Origin: JBBRHQ01 sp963840235
GTDB lineage: Bacteria > Actinomycetota > Thermoleophilia > Solirubrobacterales > 70-9
DNA length: 64,000 nucleotides
Direction of reading: 5' to 3'
Assembly (NCBI GenBank): GCA_963840235.1
Contig: CAWIYC010000001.1
Coordinates: forward strand, 248,001 to 312,000
This document shows, piece after piece, positions 8,584 to 17,807 of this stretch (the stretch's first letter is position 1; each line of letters opens with the position of its first letter). The position numbers and the translations under genes were made by a program. The notes beneath the pieces are model-generated. The model did no database searches. It was not told the origin of the DNA and was given only the letters and a program-made list of their open reading frames with translations.

Positions 8584-9862
8584 TCAGAGCCCGCGCCGGG
8601 ACTCGCCGGCAAACGCGTGCCAGGCCGGCTTCGGCTTCCCGCTGGGACCCACCAGGCCGTAGAAGTCGTCCTCAACCCCGGGATGGGCCTGGGAACTCTG
8701 GTACTCGTACCAGACCAGGCCCGAGACCATTCCCCTGTAGGTCGTCCGCAGCAAGTCGAAGACCTGGCGCACGTATCTCGCCTGGGTCGGCTCGGTGACG
8801 CCGTTGCGGGCTCGCGGCGCGCTCGACCAGCCGACCTCGGTGATCCAGATCCTGACCCGCCCGGCGCCGTGGGCGTCGAGCAGGCGGCGGATGTCGGCGA
8901 TGCGGCAGAACTCGAGCACGGTCGCCCTCCAGTCCCGCCTGAGGACACGCGAGGGCCGGGAGCGCGAGCACTCCCGCGGGGATCCGCCGTCCCCCTGATA
9001 GGGGTGGACGCTGACCGCGTCGGCGTAATCGCCGAGATCGGGGACCGCCCGCAGCATCGCCGCCAGGAAGGGCTTGCGGGGGTAGCCGGTCTCGAACACG
9101 CGGGTGTCGGCCTCGAGCAGGAAGCGGGCGTCAGGGTCGGCCGGCCGGGCGGTCCTGACGACGGCTTTGAACATCCGCGCGTATCCACCCGGATCGGGGA
9201 AGTGACGTGCCCAGAACCGCGAAACGTAGGGTTCGTTCCAGATGTCGTAATAGCGGATCGGGGCCGGGGAGAGGTCGGGGTTTGCGAGCCAGAAGGAGCC
9301 GTCCGTCCCGTAGCGCTCGACCAGGCTGCGGACGAACTCGGAGAATTCCGCGATCTGGCCGCCGCCGTTGGCGGGGGCGACGTTCCAGGCGGCCGTCGCC
9401 CAGCCGGGAGCGTCGCAGGGCAGCGCGATCACCTGCAGCCCGCCCCTGGCCGCCGCCGCCATCCAGCGGTCCATGCTGCTCCAGTCGTAGACGTCGCGGC
9501 TCGGCTCCAGGGTCGCCCAGGAGACGTCCTCCTTGACGAAGTTCACACCGGCGGAGTGAAGGCGCGAGATGACCCGGGCGAGGTCGGCATCGCTGCGCTC
9601 GCTCAGGCGGGCCGTGATCCCGACCGGGACCGGCCCGGCCGAGCGGCAGGCGCTGGTCCGTCTCGCCGCGCCGCGCGCCCGCCGGCACCTCGGCGGCGCA
9701 GCTCCCACCGACAGCGGATACGCACGCCGCCCTGGAGACGCCGGGGTGAGCGCGTGTCTCATCTCCCCGCGCCGCCGGCAGCGAAACGACGACCACGGCG
9801 GCGGCCAGCACCGCGAGCAGCCAGGTGAGATGGAAGAGGCTTCTGTAGTAGCGCGGACGCAT
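8584..9862 (-). pseudogene. Secreted clan-A glycoside hydrolase-like protein, frameshifted
   Basis: Two frames together make one protein. From ATG 9862 comes a signal peptide (HLTWLLAVLAAAVVVVSLPA). After a one-base shift somewhere in about 9615-9700, the catalytic barrel continues in the other frame to TGA at 8584. The barrel shows an IWNEP acid/base motif (Glu) and a WITEVGWSS strand carrying the likely nucleophile Glu, as in GH39/GH5-type retaining enzymes. The mature part is complete, so a sequencing indel is as likely as real inactivation. A related enzyme lies at 24579-25751. If the gene is intact but not secreted, GTG/ATG starts inside the second frame (for example ATG 9762) are possible. 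Confidence 0.7.
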
Positions 9863-9980
9863 CGGTTCCCGCCGCGTTCCTGGGGGGCACGCGCCCTGGC
9901 GGCGGCATGCTCAATATCGGCCTGGCGCCCCGGATGCTTGAAAGCGGGCGCGCCGGTTGCATCGGCTAGGTGCACTCGCC

Positions 9981-9995
9981 CGCCCGCTTCGGGCG
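9981..9995 (-). terminator. Stem-loop after the flippase/GT2 operon
   Basis: CGCCCG-CTT-CGGGCG forms a perfect 6-bp stem with a 3-nt loop, 18 nt beyond the stop of the leftward GT2 gene. There is no T-tract, so it may act only as an mRNA 3' end stabiliser. Confidence 0.35.
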
Positions 9996-10012
9996 CACGA
10001 TCCTGTCGGGGC

Positions 10013-10981
10013 TCAGACGCGGTGGCGGAGAAGAGTGGCCGCATACCCGGCGCCGGCGCTGAGCAGGCCGGCGACGATCGCACCGGCGCGCAGCGCCCCG
10101 GCCGGGTCCCGCTCCCGAAGCGAGGCCCAAAGACCGCCGAGAACGGCTCGCGGGAGAACGCGGAGGGCATGGCTTCGCTCCGCCGAGAGGCCCTCCCGTG
10201 CGCCCACCAGCCCGGCCATCAGCGCCTTGCCGCGACCCTCGTTGAAGCTCTGCCTGCGGAAGTAGGCGAAGCGCGTGCGCTCCGGGCCGACCCAGTGGTG
10301 GACCCGGGCCGAGGGCTCGTAGCGGAAGGCCCCCCCGGGCATGGCCTGCGAGGCGCGGATGCATAGCTCCGTCTCCTCGCAGCCGAAGGGCAGCGTCCCG
10401 ACCCTTGCCAGCTCGTCCCTGAACCCACCGACCCGCTCGAACACCTCCCGACGCATCGACATGTTGGCGCCGATCAGGTTCCGGACGGGCCCCGGCGAGG
10501 AGGGCATTCCGCGGTATGTGCAGCCGACGACCCAGTCGAACTCGGGCGGGAACCAACCGGGCCGCGCCGTCGCCCAGCGGGGCTCGATCGACCCGCCGAC
10601 ACCGAGCACGCCCTCGCCGTAGCCGGAGATCAGCGCCGACAGCCACCCTGGCTCGGGAACGGCGTCATCGTCGAGGAAGGCAACGACGTCCTCCGTAGCG
10701 AGGTCTATCCCCGTGTTGCGCGCGCCCGAGAGACCCCGCTGCGAGGTGTTGGGGACGACCTCGACCCCCTCGGTGAAGTGCCGCCGCCCCCGTTCCAGCA
10801 GCTCGTCGTTGTGATCGATGACCAGGATCACCCGCTCCGGCGGGCGGGTCTGGCCCAGGATCGCCGCGACCCCCTCGAGCAGCAACTCCCAGCGCCGATC
10901 GCTGTAGGCGCAGACGACGACGGCCACCGTCAGCGTCGGGGCGGGGTCCGAGGAGGCGAAGCCGGGCTCTGCGGCCCCCAT
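10013..10981 (-). CDS. Family 2 glycosyltransferase
   Basis: The 322-aa product is a GT-A fold transferase. The nucleotide-sugar part has VVVCAYSDRR near the N-terminus, RGLSGARNTGI, the metal-binding FLDDDAVPEPGWL (DxD) and an acceptor-side FGCEETELCIR (ED motif). The C-terminus has a short hydrophobic stretch that could associate with the membrane. ATG 10981 overlaps the upstream membrane-protein stop by one base (TGATG), which fixes the start and shows coupling. It is the last gene of a four-gene polysaccharide block; sugar specificity is not readable. Confidence 0.88.
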   Translation of the reverse strand: MGAAEPGFASSDPAPTLTVAVVVCAYSDRRWELLLEGVAAILGQTRPPERVILVIDHNDELLERGRRHFTEGVEVVPNTSQRGLSGARNTGIDLATEDVVAFLDDDAVPEPGWLSALISGYGEGVLGVGGSIEPRWATARPGWFPPEFDWVVGCTYRGMPSSPGPVRNLIGANMSMRREVFERVGGFRDELARVGTLPFGCEETELCIRASQAMPGGAFRYEPSARVHHWVGPERTRFAYFRRQSFNEGRGKALMAGLVGAREGLSAERSHALRVLPRAVLGGLWASLRERDPAGALRAGAIVAGLLSAGAGYAATLLRHRV

Positions 10982-12864
10982 CAGGGCCCGGTCGGCTGTC
11001 CGCCGGCGGGCAGGTACTGATAGATGACGACGTTTCCGTTGTCGTAGATCCTCTCGAACAGCCGGCTGTGGTCGAACTTCTCCAGCCGCTGCGCCGGCAG
11101 CGGCCGCTGCCGGTCTCCCGCGGCCGGCTCGCTCTGTTCGTAGTACCAACCGGTGCGCGGGAGCTGGGTGGTGATCCGGCGATCCACGACCAGGTACTTG
11201 ACGTCGTAGTGGCCGAGCTCATAGCGCACATCCGGCGTGATCGCACGCGGGAGGAAGACCCGCCACGGGCGTATTCCGCTGTTCTGTCCCGAGAGCGCGT
11301 TCTGCTCGCCGTAGGAGCCGAAGACGGCAAACGCCGTGCGGTCCCCGATCACCCGGTTGCCGGTGCCGAAGTTCTCACGGAGCCAACTCGCCGCGGCGAG
11401 CACGTCGGCCGTCATCGAGCGGGGATCAGCGGTCGGCTCGTACCGCCCCGGCAGACCCTGCTCGAGGCTGGTGCGGCTGACTACCCCGCCAAGGAAGATC
11501 ACGAACATCGCCACGGCCGCCAGCACCCTGGCAAGCACCCGTTTCCCCATCAGCAGTTCCCCGAGCGCCAGCGCCACCATCGGGGCGACGCCGAGGAAGG
11601 CGAACTCCCAGACCCGCGTGACGGCGTTGTCGGAGACGAGGAAGGCGATCGGCAGCGAGAGGAAGTAGAGGCTGCCGATGATCATCATCGGGGTGGTCAG
11701 GTGCTCGCGACGGGTCGCCTTGCGACGGATCAGGAGCAGGACCGCGTAGGCGAAGGCACCGGCGAGAAGGAACACCGCGAGGTAGCTGCCGAACTTCTCG
11801 TAGAAGGGCTCGGTCGAGCGGTAGAAGAGCTGCCGGTGCTGGGTGCTGCCGCCGGCGAAGCGGCCGACCGCGTCGGCGGTCTCGCTGAAGGTGGGCCCGA
11901 CGTAGCTCAAGGTGTATGGCGCCACCAGCAGTAGCCAGGCCCCGACGGCCGCGGCCGTGGCCGCACCAAGCGAGACCATGTTCTTGGAGAAGCGCCAGGC
12001 CCAACCCCGCTCCCACAGCGCTCCCAGCCCCAGCAGCAGCAGGACGCCGGCGAGGACCCAGGCGGTGACGTGGTGGCTGATGACGACGACCATGCAGAGG
12101 ACGAAGGCGACCCCGAGCAGGCCGTGGGCCGTGCGCCGCGACATCCGCTCGGAGAGGACAGCCGCCGCCAGCGCCGAGGCCGCCAGGGGCAGGGCGAAGG
12201 ACTCGTAGGCGAAGTAGGAGTCGAAGAAGACGAAGGCCGGGTTGGCGGCGTAGACCAGAACCGACAGCAGGGCGATCCGCGGCGAGTCGCTGACCCGCTC
12301 GTAGAAGAGGAACAACGCCCCCGCCAGCAGCGCGTGCAGGGCGCCGATGAGGATGTTCCCGGCGACGAACTCCGACATTCCGGTGGCCGAGACCAGCACC
12401 CCCGAGGCCGACTCGAGCCCCGGGTAGAACTCAACCGCCTTGTTGATCGGGTTCTCGACGAAGAGCCCGGAGCCGTTGCCCAGATGTTCCAGGGCCCGCC
12501 AGTGAGCCAGCTCATCGAAGAAGTTGAAGAAGGCCGGGCTGTGCAGGAGCTTCGGGATGAACAGCAACAGGCCGAGCGAGAGGGAGGCAGCGAATCCCGA
12601 AATCCGGGTCGGCCCGGCAAAGACCAGAGCAACCACCGTCACCACCATCACGGCGGAGGCAAGCCAGAAGAGAAGGTGGACGCCGCTGGTGTTGCTTGAC
12701 CATGCCTTGAGGTAGGTGACGGCGAATATGCAGGCGGCGAGCAGCAACCCCGCCGGCCACCAGTCGCTCCAGCGCCGGCTGGCGCTGGCCGTATCCGGGC
12801 GCTTGCGGAGGGTCCACGGGATCTCCGCGGTCGGCTCTTCGATGCGTGTGGTTGCGCCGTTCAC
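10981..12864 (-). CDS. Polytopic membrane protein of the glycan locus (polymerase or GT-C-like)
   Basis: The GTG start at 12864 overlaps the flippase stop (GTGA) and gives a 627-aa protein. After about 40 soluble residues there are roughly a dozen hydrophobic helices, then a C-terminal extracytoplasmic domain of about 170 residues (for example GDRTAFAVFGSYGEQNALSG, KYLVVDRRI). An early loop carries FFDELAHWRALEHL with acidic residues. This layout resembles GT-C glycosyltransferases or O-antigen-polymerase-type proteins, and the position between flippase and GT2 fits polymerisation or side-chain transfer. No family-specific catalytic motif is certain. Confidence 0.7.
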   Translation of the reverse strand: MNGATTRIEEPTAEIPWTLRKRPDTASASRRWSDWWPAGLLLAACIFAVTYLKAWSSNTSGVHLLFWLASAVMVVTVVALVFAGPTRISGFAASLSLGLLLFIPKLLHSPAFFNFFDELAHWRALEHLGNGSGLFVENPINKAVEFYPGLESASGVLVSATGMSEFVAGNILIGALHALLAGALFLFYERVSDSPRIALLSVLVYAANPAFVFFDSYFAYESFALPLAASALAAAVLSERMSRRTAHGLLGVAFVLCMVVVISHHVTAWVLAGVLLLLGLGALWERGWAWRFSKNMVSLGAATAAAVGAWLLLVAPYTLSYVGPTFSETADAVGRFAGGSTQHRQLFYRSTEPFYEKFGSYLAVFLLAGAFAYAVLLLIRRKATRREHLTTPMMIIGSLYFLSLPIAFLVSDNAVTRVWEFAFLGVAPMVALALGELLMGKRVLARVLAAVAMFVIFLGGVVSRTSLEQGLPGRYEPTADPRSMTADVLAAASWLRENFGTGNRVIGDRTAFAVFGSYGEQNALSGQNSGIRPWRVFLPRAITPDVRYELGHYDVKYLVVDRRITTQLPRTGWYYEQSEPAAGDRQRPLPAQRLEKFDHSRLFERIYDNGNVVIYQYLPAGGQPTGP

Positions 12865-14213
12865 GCCTGTGCCTTCCCCGCCGGTCCCCTCTCGAGACGC
12901 CGCCGCGCGAACACGTAGAGCAGACAATTTGACACCGTTATCGTCGCCGCGGTCACGACTGCCGCACCGTCGGTCCCGAACTCGGGCACAAACGCCAGCA
13001 GCAACGCGATCTGGGCAACGGCAGAGAAACCGTACACCCTTGCCACCGTACCCTGAGACCCTGTCAGAAGCAGCAAGTATCCAGCCGGACCGGTGATGGC
13101 GTTGACGAACTGTCCCACGACCAGGATGCGAACTATGGTCGAGGCGCTCTCGAAGCCTGAGCCGAAGGCTCCGAGGATCAGCTGGGGCCATGCGAAGAGC
13201 ACGCCGGCTATCGCCAGCGAGGGCCAGAGGATCAGGCGGATGCCCGATCGCATTGCGGTGCGCAGGCTGGCGCTGTCGCCGGCGGCGTGGTGGCGGACGA
13301 AGGCTGGTGCAAGCACCGCGCTGACGGCGGTCAGCACGAACGAAACCAGGTAAGCAGTCTTGCTTCCGGCAGCGTAGATACCGACCTCGGCGGGGCTCTT
13401 GAGGATGCCCAGCACGAGCAGGTCCGACTGGTTTATTAGCAGCGTGAACATCGTGACCAGCCACAGCGGCAGCGAGAGCACCAACCAGGCCCGCAGCTCG
13501 TATGAGGACTGCAAGCCGGCCGCGAACGCTTGCGGGACGGCGCGACGAAGGGCGAGCGGTTGCACCACCAGCGCCAGCAGGAAGCCGACGCCTGTCGCCA
13601 GCATCATCTGCTCGGCCGAGATCTGGCCTGCCGCCGCGGGGAGTAGCGCGGCGGCGAGCAGGATCAGGCCCATCGGAAGCAGGTCGCCGACGCCGTAGGC
13701 GAGGACCACTCTGTGTGTGCCACGGGTCGTCTCGCGCAGGACGGTGACCAGTCCGACTACCCCGATCAGCCCCATGCCGAGTAGGAGCGAGGGCTGCGAG
13801 GAGCCTGTGCCGACGGCGAGGACGACCCCAATCGCCACGGCCGAGAAGACGACCCCGCTGAATACCGTGACCTCGCCGCCGCGGCGGATCAACCCTCGCA
13901 GCAGCCCCCACCGCTCCTCGTGGATGTACTGCGGCACGAAGCGGAGAACACTCAGGGTCAGCCCCAGCGTCGCCGGGACCACAAGCAGCTGTGTCCAGCC
14001 GAAGGCAAAGGAATACATCCCGTACTCGACGGTGCCTCCTCTGCGGGCGAACAGGATCTGGATCAGGTATCGCACCACCCCGGTCGCCACCTGCACCGCG
14101 AGTACGATCGCCGCCGTGCGCGCGAGCGCGGACCCCGGCACAGCGCGACGAACGTCGGCCAGCCGGCGCCGCAGCATGTCGCGGCCGGCGCCGCCGGAAG
14201 CCCCGGCGCCCAT
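12861..14213 (-). CDS. Polysaccharide flippase (MATE/MOP superfamily, Wzx-like)
   Basis: A 450-aa protein with 12-14 predicted membrane helices and the lipopolysaccharide-type flippase N-terminus (ALARTAAIVLAVQVATGVVR, RFVPQYIHEERWGLLRGLI). It should export lipid-linked glycan units across the cytoplasmic membrane. ATG 14213 overlaps the stop of the upstream sulfotransferase remnant by one base, and its own stop overlaps the next start (GTGA). Part of the block 14801-10013. Confidence 0.88.
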   Translation of the reverse strand: MGAGASGGAGRDMLRRRLADVRRAVPGSALARTAAIVLAVQVATGVVRYLIQILFARRGGTVEYGMYSFAFGWTQLLVVPATLGLTLSVLRFVPQYIHEERWGLLRGLIRRGGEVTVFSGVVFSAVAIGVVLAVGTGSSQPSLLLGMGLIGVVGLVTVLRETTRGTHRVVLAYGVGDLLPMGLILLAAALLPAAAGQISAEQMMLATGVGFLLALVVQPLALRRAVPQAFAAGLQSSYELRAWLVLSLPLWLVTMFTLLINQSDLLVLGILKSPAEVGIYAAGSKTAYLVSFVLTAVSAVLAPAFVRHHAAGDSASLRTAMRSGIRLILWPSLAIAGVLFAWPQLILGAFGSGFESASTIVRILVVGQFVNAITGPAGYLLLLTGSQGTVARVYGFSAVAQIALLLAFVPEFGTDGAAVVTAATITVSNCLLYVFARRRLERGPAGKAQA

Positions 14214-14801
14214 CAGGCCGAGGCGGCCGGTGCGCGGCGGAAAAGGCGAAAGCCGGGGTGAATTAGATGTGGCCAGGAAAGCGCCGTGACCGCGGTGCGA
14301 TCGCGACCGCGAATTGTCCACTTCCACTCGACGTCAGGTTTGGCCTCAAGCGGCCCCATGGCCAGCCGCATCGGGTTGCCCGCCGCCGCGGCTTCGGCAG
14401 GACGGATCACCGGCATGCACTCCTCGCACCCGACGGTCTCCGGGCGGCTTCGACGCCGCTGCCAGGAAGAAGAAGCCACGGCGCGACTATCCCGGACAAG
14501 GTGGACAATCTCGAGGTCGACGTCTTCGATGGTCGAGAGCAAGGCGCAGCTGGAGCCCTTGGAGGAATCGACCATGGCGGGCGCGCCGGAGACGTCGAGC
14601 ATCGCCCAGTAGACCTTCAGCGAGACCCCGTCGGGGGACACTGAGCGGACCCTCTGGTCGGCATCACACGGTCGCGCCATAGCCCTGCTCCCACATTGGG
14701 TGAACCTCGCCGACCGAGAGTAGGCCCCCGTGGGAAGCGAGAAGCCGGTCCAGCAGCGTGCTGTCACTTCTGGGGAAGCCGACGATGTAGAGGATCTTCA
14801 C
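14213..14801 (-). pseudogene. Degraded PAPS-dependent sulfotransferase
   Basis: Three conserved blocks of a carbohydrate-type sulfotransferase survive. A GTG start at 14801 gives the PAPS 5'-phosphosulfate loop GFPRSDSTLLDRLL, and then VGEVHPMWEQ, before a TGA at 14664-14666. In another frame follow VSGAPAMVDSSKGSS with LEIVHLVRDSRAVASS (3'-phosphate site). The C-terminal GNPMRLAMG with DVEWKWTIRGRDR ends at 14213. Intact family members are about 300-350 aa; here the linking segments between blocks are missing and the first junction is out of frame. That is real decay rather than a single base error. It was the first gene of the flippase block. Confidence 0.75.
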
Positions 14802-14844
14802 GGGGGCTTGCAAGCGAGGTTCCCGGCCGGATTCCGTGGCTGGG

Positions 14845-14861
14845 CGACGATAGCATCGTCG
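14845..14861. promoter_or_regulatory. Perfect 7-bp inverted repeat in a divergent promoter region
   Basis: CGACGAT-AGC-ATCGTCG forms a 17-bp palindrome between the sulfotransferase remnant (-) and a membrane-protein gene (+), eight bases before GTG 14870. TAGCAT within it could also be a -10 box. Candidate operator or 5' hairpin. Confidence 0.35.
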
Positions 14862-14869
14862 TTATCGGT

Positions 14870-15676
14870 GTGACCGATGCAGCCGGAAGTGCAGAGTCGG
14901 GTGGCCCTGGCGACCGCCGGGGAACGCGGTCGGGGGAACCCGGGGGCGCCGGCTACCGACGCCTGTTCGCGGGCCTTCTGATTGCGGCCTGGGCCTCGGC
15001 TGCGCTCGTCGCCCTCGCCCCCTGGACCCCCCTGCGCGCCGCCGGCGGGCTGCTGCTGGTCGGGGCCCTGCCCGGGGCCCTGGCGACCTACGCCACCCTG
15101 CCGCCCTTCTCGCGCATCGACGGCAGGCTGCGGGCGGTCCTGGCCGTGGCCCTGTCGGTGGCGATCGCCCTCGTCCTCGGCCTGGGCTTGGCCCTGATCA
15201 CGGATGAGGTCTCCCGGGTCGCTGCTGCGGCCGGGCTCGGCATCGCCGCCACCGTCGCAGCCCTCGTCGCCTTCGCCAGGGAGAACGGCGAGGTGGCCCC
15301 CCCGCGACCCCGGTGGCCGGGGTTCTCGCCGGCGGTGGCGATCGTCTCCGGGTTGCTGGCGGTCGCCGCCATCGCCCTGGTGGTGGCGGCACTCGGCGTC
15401 GATTCGCTGCCCACCAAATTCACCGCCCTCGCATTGACCCGGGAGGACGACGGCGTGCGGCTCTCGGTCAGCAGCAAGGAGAACCGGACGATGAAATTCC
15501 GCTACATCGTCCGCGACGGCGGCGGAGTCCGCCTCTACTCCGGGGCGATGCGGATTGGCCCAGGCGAGGAAAGCGCCGTGCTGCTGCCGGTCACCGCCGG
15601 GACCGGCCTGGTGCGGGCGCAGCTCTACGCCGGAGGGGGCGGGCCCCCCTACCGCTCGGTCGCTCTCAGGCTCTGA
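14870..15676 (+). CDS. Membrane protein of unknown function
   Basis: A 268-aa product from GTG 14870. After a Gly/Arg-rich tail there are four or more hydrophobic helices (residues about 32-190, for example RAVLAVALSVAIALVLGLGL). A C-terminal beta-rich extracytoplasmic part of about 90 residues follows (LPTKFTALALTREDDGVRLS, FRYIVRDGGGVRLYSG). The helices-plus-small-beta-domain layout recalls DUF1616-type proteins found in glycan loci, but I cannot confirm this. It is the only rightward gene in the locus and overlaps the convergent phosphodiesterase gene by 28 nt. Confidence 0.6.
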   Translation: MTDAAGSAESGGPGDRRGTRSGEPGGAGYRRLFAGLLIAAWASAALVALAPWTPLRAAGGLLLVGALPGALATYATLPPFSRIDGRLRAVLAVALSVAIALVLGLGLALITDEVSRVAAAAGLGIAATVAALVAFARENGEVAPPRPRWPGFSPAVAIVSGLLAVAAIALVVAALGVDSLPTKFTALALTREDDGVRLSVSSKENRTMKFRYIVRDGGGVRLYSGAMRIGPGEESAVLLPVTAGTGLVRAQLYAGGGGPPYRSVALRL

Positions 15677-16833
15677 GCCGGTCGCGAGATCACCTCGACG
15701 ACCGCGTCGAAGATGGCGGTGACCGGGAAAGGATCAGGCAGCTCCCTGGCGAGGCCGCTGCCGCGGTAGAAGAAGACGCCGTCGGTGGAGGGCGCCTCCG
15801 GCAGATAGCCGTGCATTGCCCGCTCGGGGTAGCGGCGATTCTTCAGAACCCCGGGAACGAAATAGTTGGGGTGGAAGACGATCCCCTCGTCGGCGACAAG
15901 CACCTCCTCTCCGTAGGTTGAGCGGTCGGCGAAGTCGATGCCGTAGCGGCGGAGGTCCTCCTCCGTCAGCAGGCGTCCCGGCACCCCCTCCAGCGCTGCC
16001 AGCACGGCATCGCGCCTCTCCTCCGTCGGGAACCAGAAGCGGGCGAAGGTGCTGTCCATGAAAACGACGTAGTCGCGGCCGAGGCGGAAGCCCTCGAGGC
16101 GGGCGAAGAGATCGAAGGTCTCGGCGACGTCGGTCATCCCGTGATCGGAGAAGAGCATCATCTCCGCCTCCCCGTGGGCGCCGGCGACCTCCCAGGCCTG
16201 CTCCAGGAAGCGCTCGATCTCATCGATTGGAGCGCTGAGGGCCTCGGCCGAGGCGCCGGCGACGTGGCCGCCGCTGTCGAGCGCAGGGTCGTAGAAGAAG
16301 AAGACGTCCACCTCGTCCATTCGCTCCTTCAGGTAGGTCAACTGCTCCTCTGCGCGCAGGCCTTCCTTGATGTAGCGGAACTCGTAGCGCAGCCCGCGCT
16401 CGGTGAACACGTCGGCCAGGGTGGGCACCGGCAGGGCGATCGGTGGGAACTCGTCGTAGCGGATGGCGTGGCGCGAGAACAGGTGACTGATGTCCAGCGG
16501 CAGCCGCAGCCGGTGCTCGGCCGAGTACCCGAGCTTGCGCGTGATCCGGAACCAGACCAGCCGCCAGAGGTTGATCAGGGGTCGCAGCGGCGATGTCCGC
16601 GGCCGGGTGAAGAAACGCTGGGTCGCCGTGCGCTTCCGGGGATCGAGGTAGTACTCCGTCCAGATGCCGGTCTCGCGCGGGGGGCTGCCGCTGACGATCG
16701 CCGGCATCACCGTCGAGCTGTAGCCGAGCAGGGTTCGGAGCGGGCGCCGCTGGTCCCAGAAGCTCGGCATGAAACTGCGCTGCCCGGTGTACTGCCAGGC
16801 GAAGCCGTCGGCGAAATAGAGGATCAGCTTCAT
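15649..16833 (-). CDS. Alkaline-phosphatase-superfamily phosphodiesterase/pyrophosphatase-like protein
   Basis: A 394-aa protein of the type I phosphodiesterase/nucleotide pyrophosphatase fold. It has the N-terminal metal Asp in LILYFADGFAW, then YSSTVMPAIVSGSPPRETGI where the Ser/Thr of SST(V) is the candidate nucleophile, FYDPALDSGGHVAG (D...H metal ligands), MLFSDHGMTDV (DH ligands) and a C-terminal AMHGYLP histidine. No signal peptide is visible, so it should act in the cytoplasm. ATG 16833 overlaps the nucleotidyltransferase stop (ATGA). Nucleotide-sugar or phosphodiester-linked glycan intermediates are plausible substrates (inference). Confidence 0.8.
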   Translation of the reverse strand: MKLILYFADGFAWQYTGQRSFMPSFWDQRRPLRTLLGYSSTVMPAIVSGSPPRETGIWTEYYLDPRKRTATQRFFTRPRTSPLRPLINLWRLVWFRITRKLGYSAEHRLRLPLDISHLFSRHAIRYDEFPPIALPVPTLADVFTERGLRYEFRYIKEGLRAEEQLTYLKERMDEVDVFFFYDPALDSGGHVAGASAEALSAPIDEIERFLEQAWEVAGAHGEAEMMLFSDHGMTDVAETFDLFARLEGFRLGRDYVVFMDSTFARFWFPTEERRDAVLAALEGVPGRLLTEEDLRRYGIDFADRSTYGEEVLVADEGIVFHPNYFVPGVLKNRRYPERAMHGYLPEAPSTDGVFFYRGSGLARELPDPFPVTAIFDAVVEVISRPAQSLRATER

Positions 16834-17807
16834 CTCCGGCTCCCAGTCGTTCGCAGTATCTGGGGACACGCCTGCCAGGATCGCACGAGATCGTCGGCGC
16901 TCCACCGCCCGTCCTGGTCCGAGAGGACCGCGACCGCGGCCCGCCATAGTCTGACGATCGGGTCCTGGGTCGGTCGGTGAAGACCGTCCCGCCGGCTGCC
17001 GGGGCCGAGCGCCGCCCAGTATGAGCGGTGCAGCCAGTGGCGCTCGTCGAGCGCCAGCCGCTCCAGCTGTGAACCGAGTCCACCCGCCCGGCCGCTGTGG
17101 CGCTGGAGCGCGTGCTCGAGCTCGGCCAGGAGGTCGCCCAGCGCCCGGGCCGGCTCGACATCCAACCTGCCTCTGCCCCCTCGCCGCATCTCCTCCGCCC
17201 GCAGATAGAGGTCTCCGGCGCGCTCGACGGGCGAGGTCAGCGGCTGCCTCCGGATCTCCGAGGCGCGCTCGCGGAAGCTGGGCCGGTAGCGTCCCTCGAG
17301 CGCGAGTTGCGCCTCACCGATCGCCTCATAGCCCTTGCGCACGGCCCACTCGGCGCCCGCCAGGCCGGCGCGGTGCCGGAGGTGCTCGAAGAGGCGATTG
17401 GCGAGGAGGCGGACGCCCTCCCAGGCCGGAATGTCCGCGGCCCGCTCGAGAGCGATCCTCGCCAGGACCCCCGGGTCGCCGTCCACCACGATTCCGGTGT
17501 GGCGCGCCTCGAAGTTGGTGAGGGTGGCATAGCGAAGGGTCCCAACCGGAATCCGGCCCCCCTCGAGGCCGCCGGCCGCGTGCCGGGCAATGACGCGCTC
17601 GACGGCGCGCGTGCGGTCGATGCGCAGGCGGGAGGAGCGGGCTATGACCATCACGTCGATGTCCGATTCGAGGTGCCCCTCGCGCCAGCGCTCCTCCTCG
17701 CGGGCGGCAGAGCCGGCGACGACGACTGCGAGCACGTCCCGGTAGCAGGGATCGCGGCGAAGGTCGGCGACGAATTCAGTCACCCGCCGCCGGACCTCGG
17801 GGCGCAT
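16830..17807 (-). CDS. Polymerase-beta-superfamily nucleotidyltransferase
   Basis: A 325-aa protein whose N-terminus carries the minimal nucleotidyltransferase motif: VVVAGSAAREEERW (GS), then HLESDIDVMVI (D-x-D), with a third acidic strand expected near GIVVDGD. The remaining 200 residues are helical and Arg/Glu-rich, with no recognised domain; HEPN-like helices cannot be excluded. It is coupled by overlaps to a GT4 upstream (TGATG) and a phosphodiesterase downstream (ATGA). The context suggests it modifies a sugar, lipid carrier or protein in glycan assembly, but the acceptor is unknown. Confidence 0.75.
   Translation of the reverse strand: MRPEVRRRVTEFVADLRRDPCYRDVLAVVVAGSAAREEERWREGHLESDIDVMVIARSSRLRIDRTRAVERVIARHAAGGLEGGRIPVGTLRYATLTNFEARHTGIVVDGDPGVLARIALERAADIPAWEGVRLLANRLFEHLRHRAGLAGAEWAVRKGYEAIGEAQLALEGRYRPSFRERASEIRRQPLTSPVERAGDLYLRAEEMRRGGRGRLDVEPARALGDLLAELEHALQRHSGRAGGLGSQLERLALDERHWLHRSYWAALGPGSRRDGLHRPTQDPIVRLWRAAVAVLSDQDGRWSADDLVRSWQACPQILRTTGSRR

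Noticed and set aside
10981..14327. A single giant protein upstream of the membrane protein in the same frame
   Set aside because: The extra N-terminal frame is the shadow of the flippase gene. The GTGA overlap at 12864 marks the real start.
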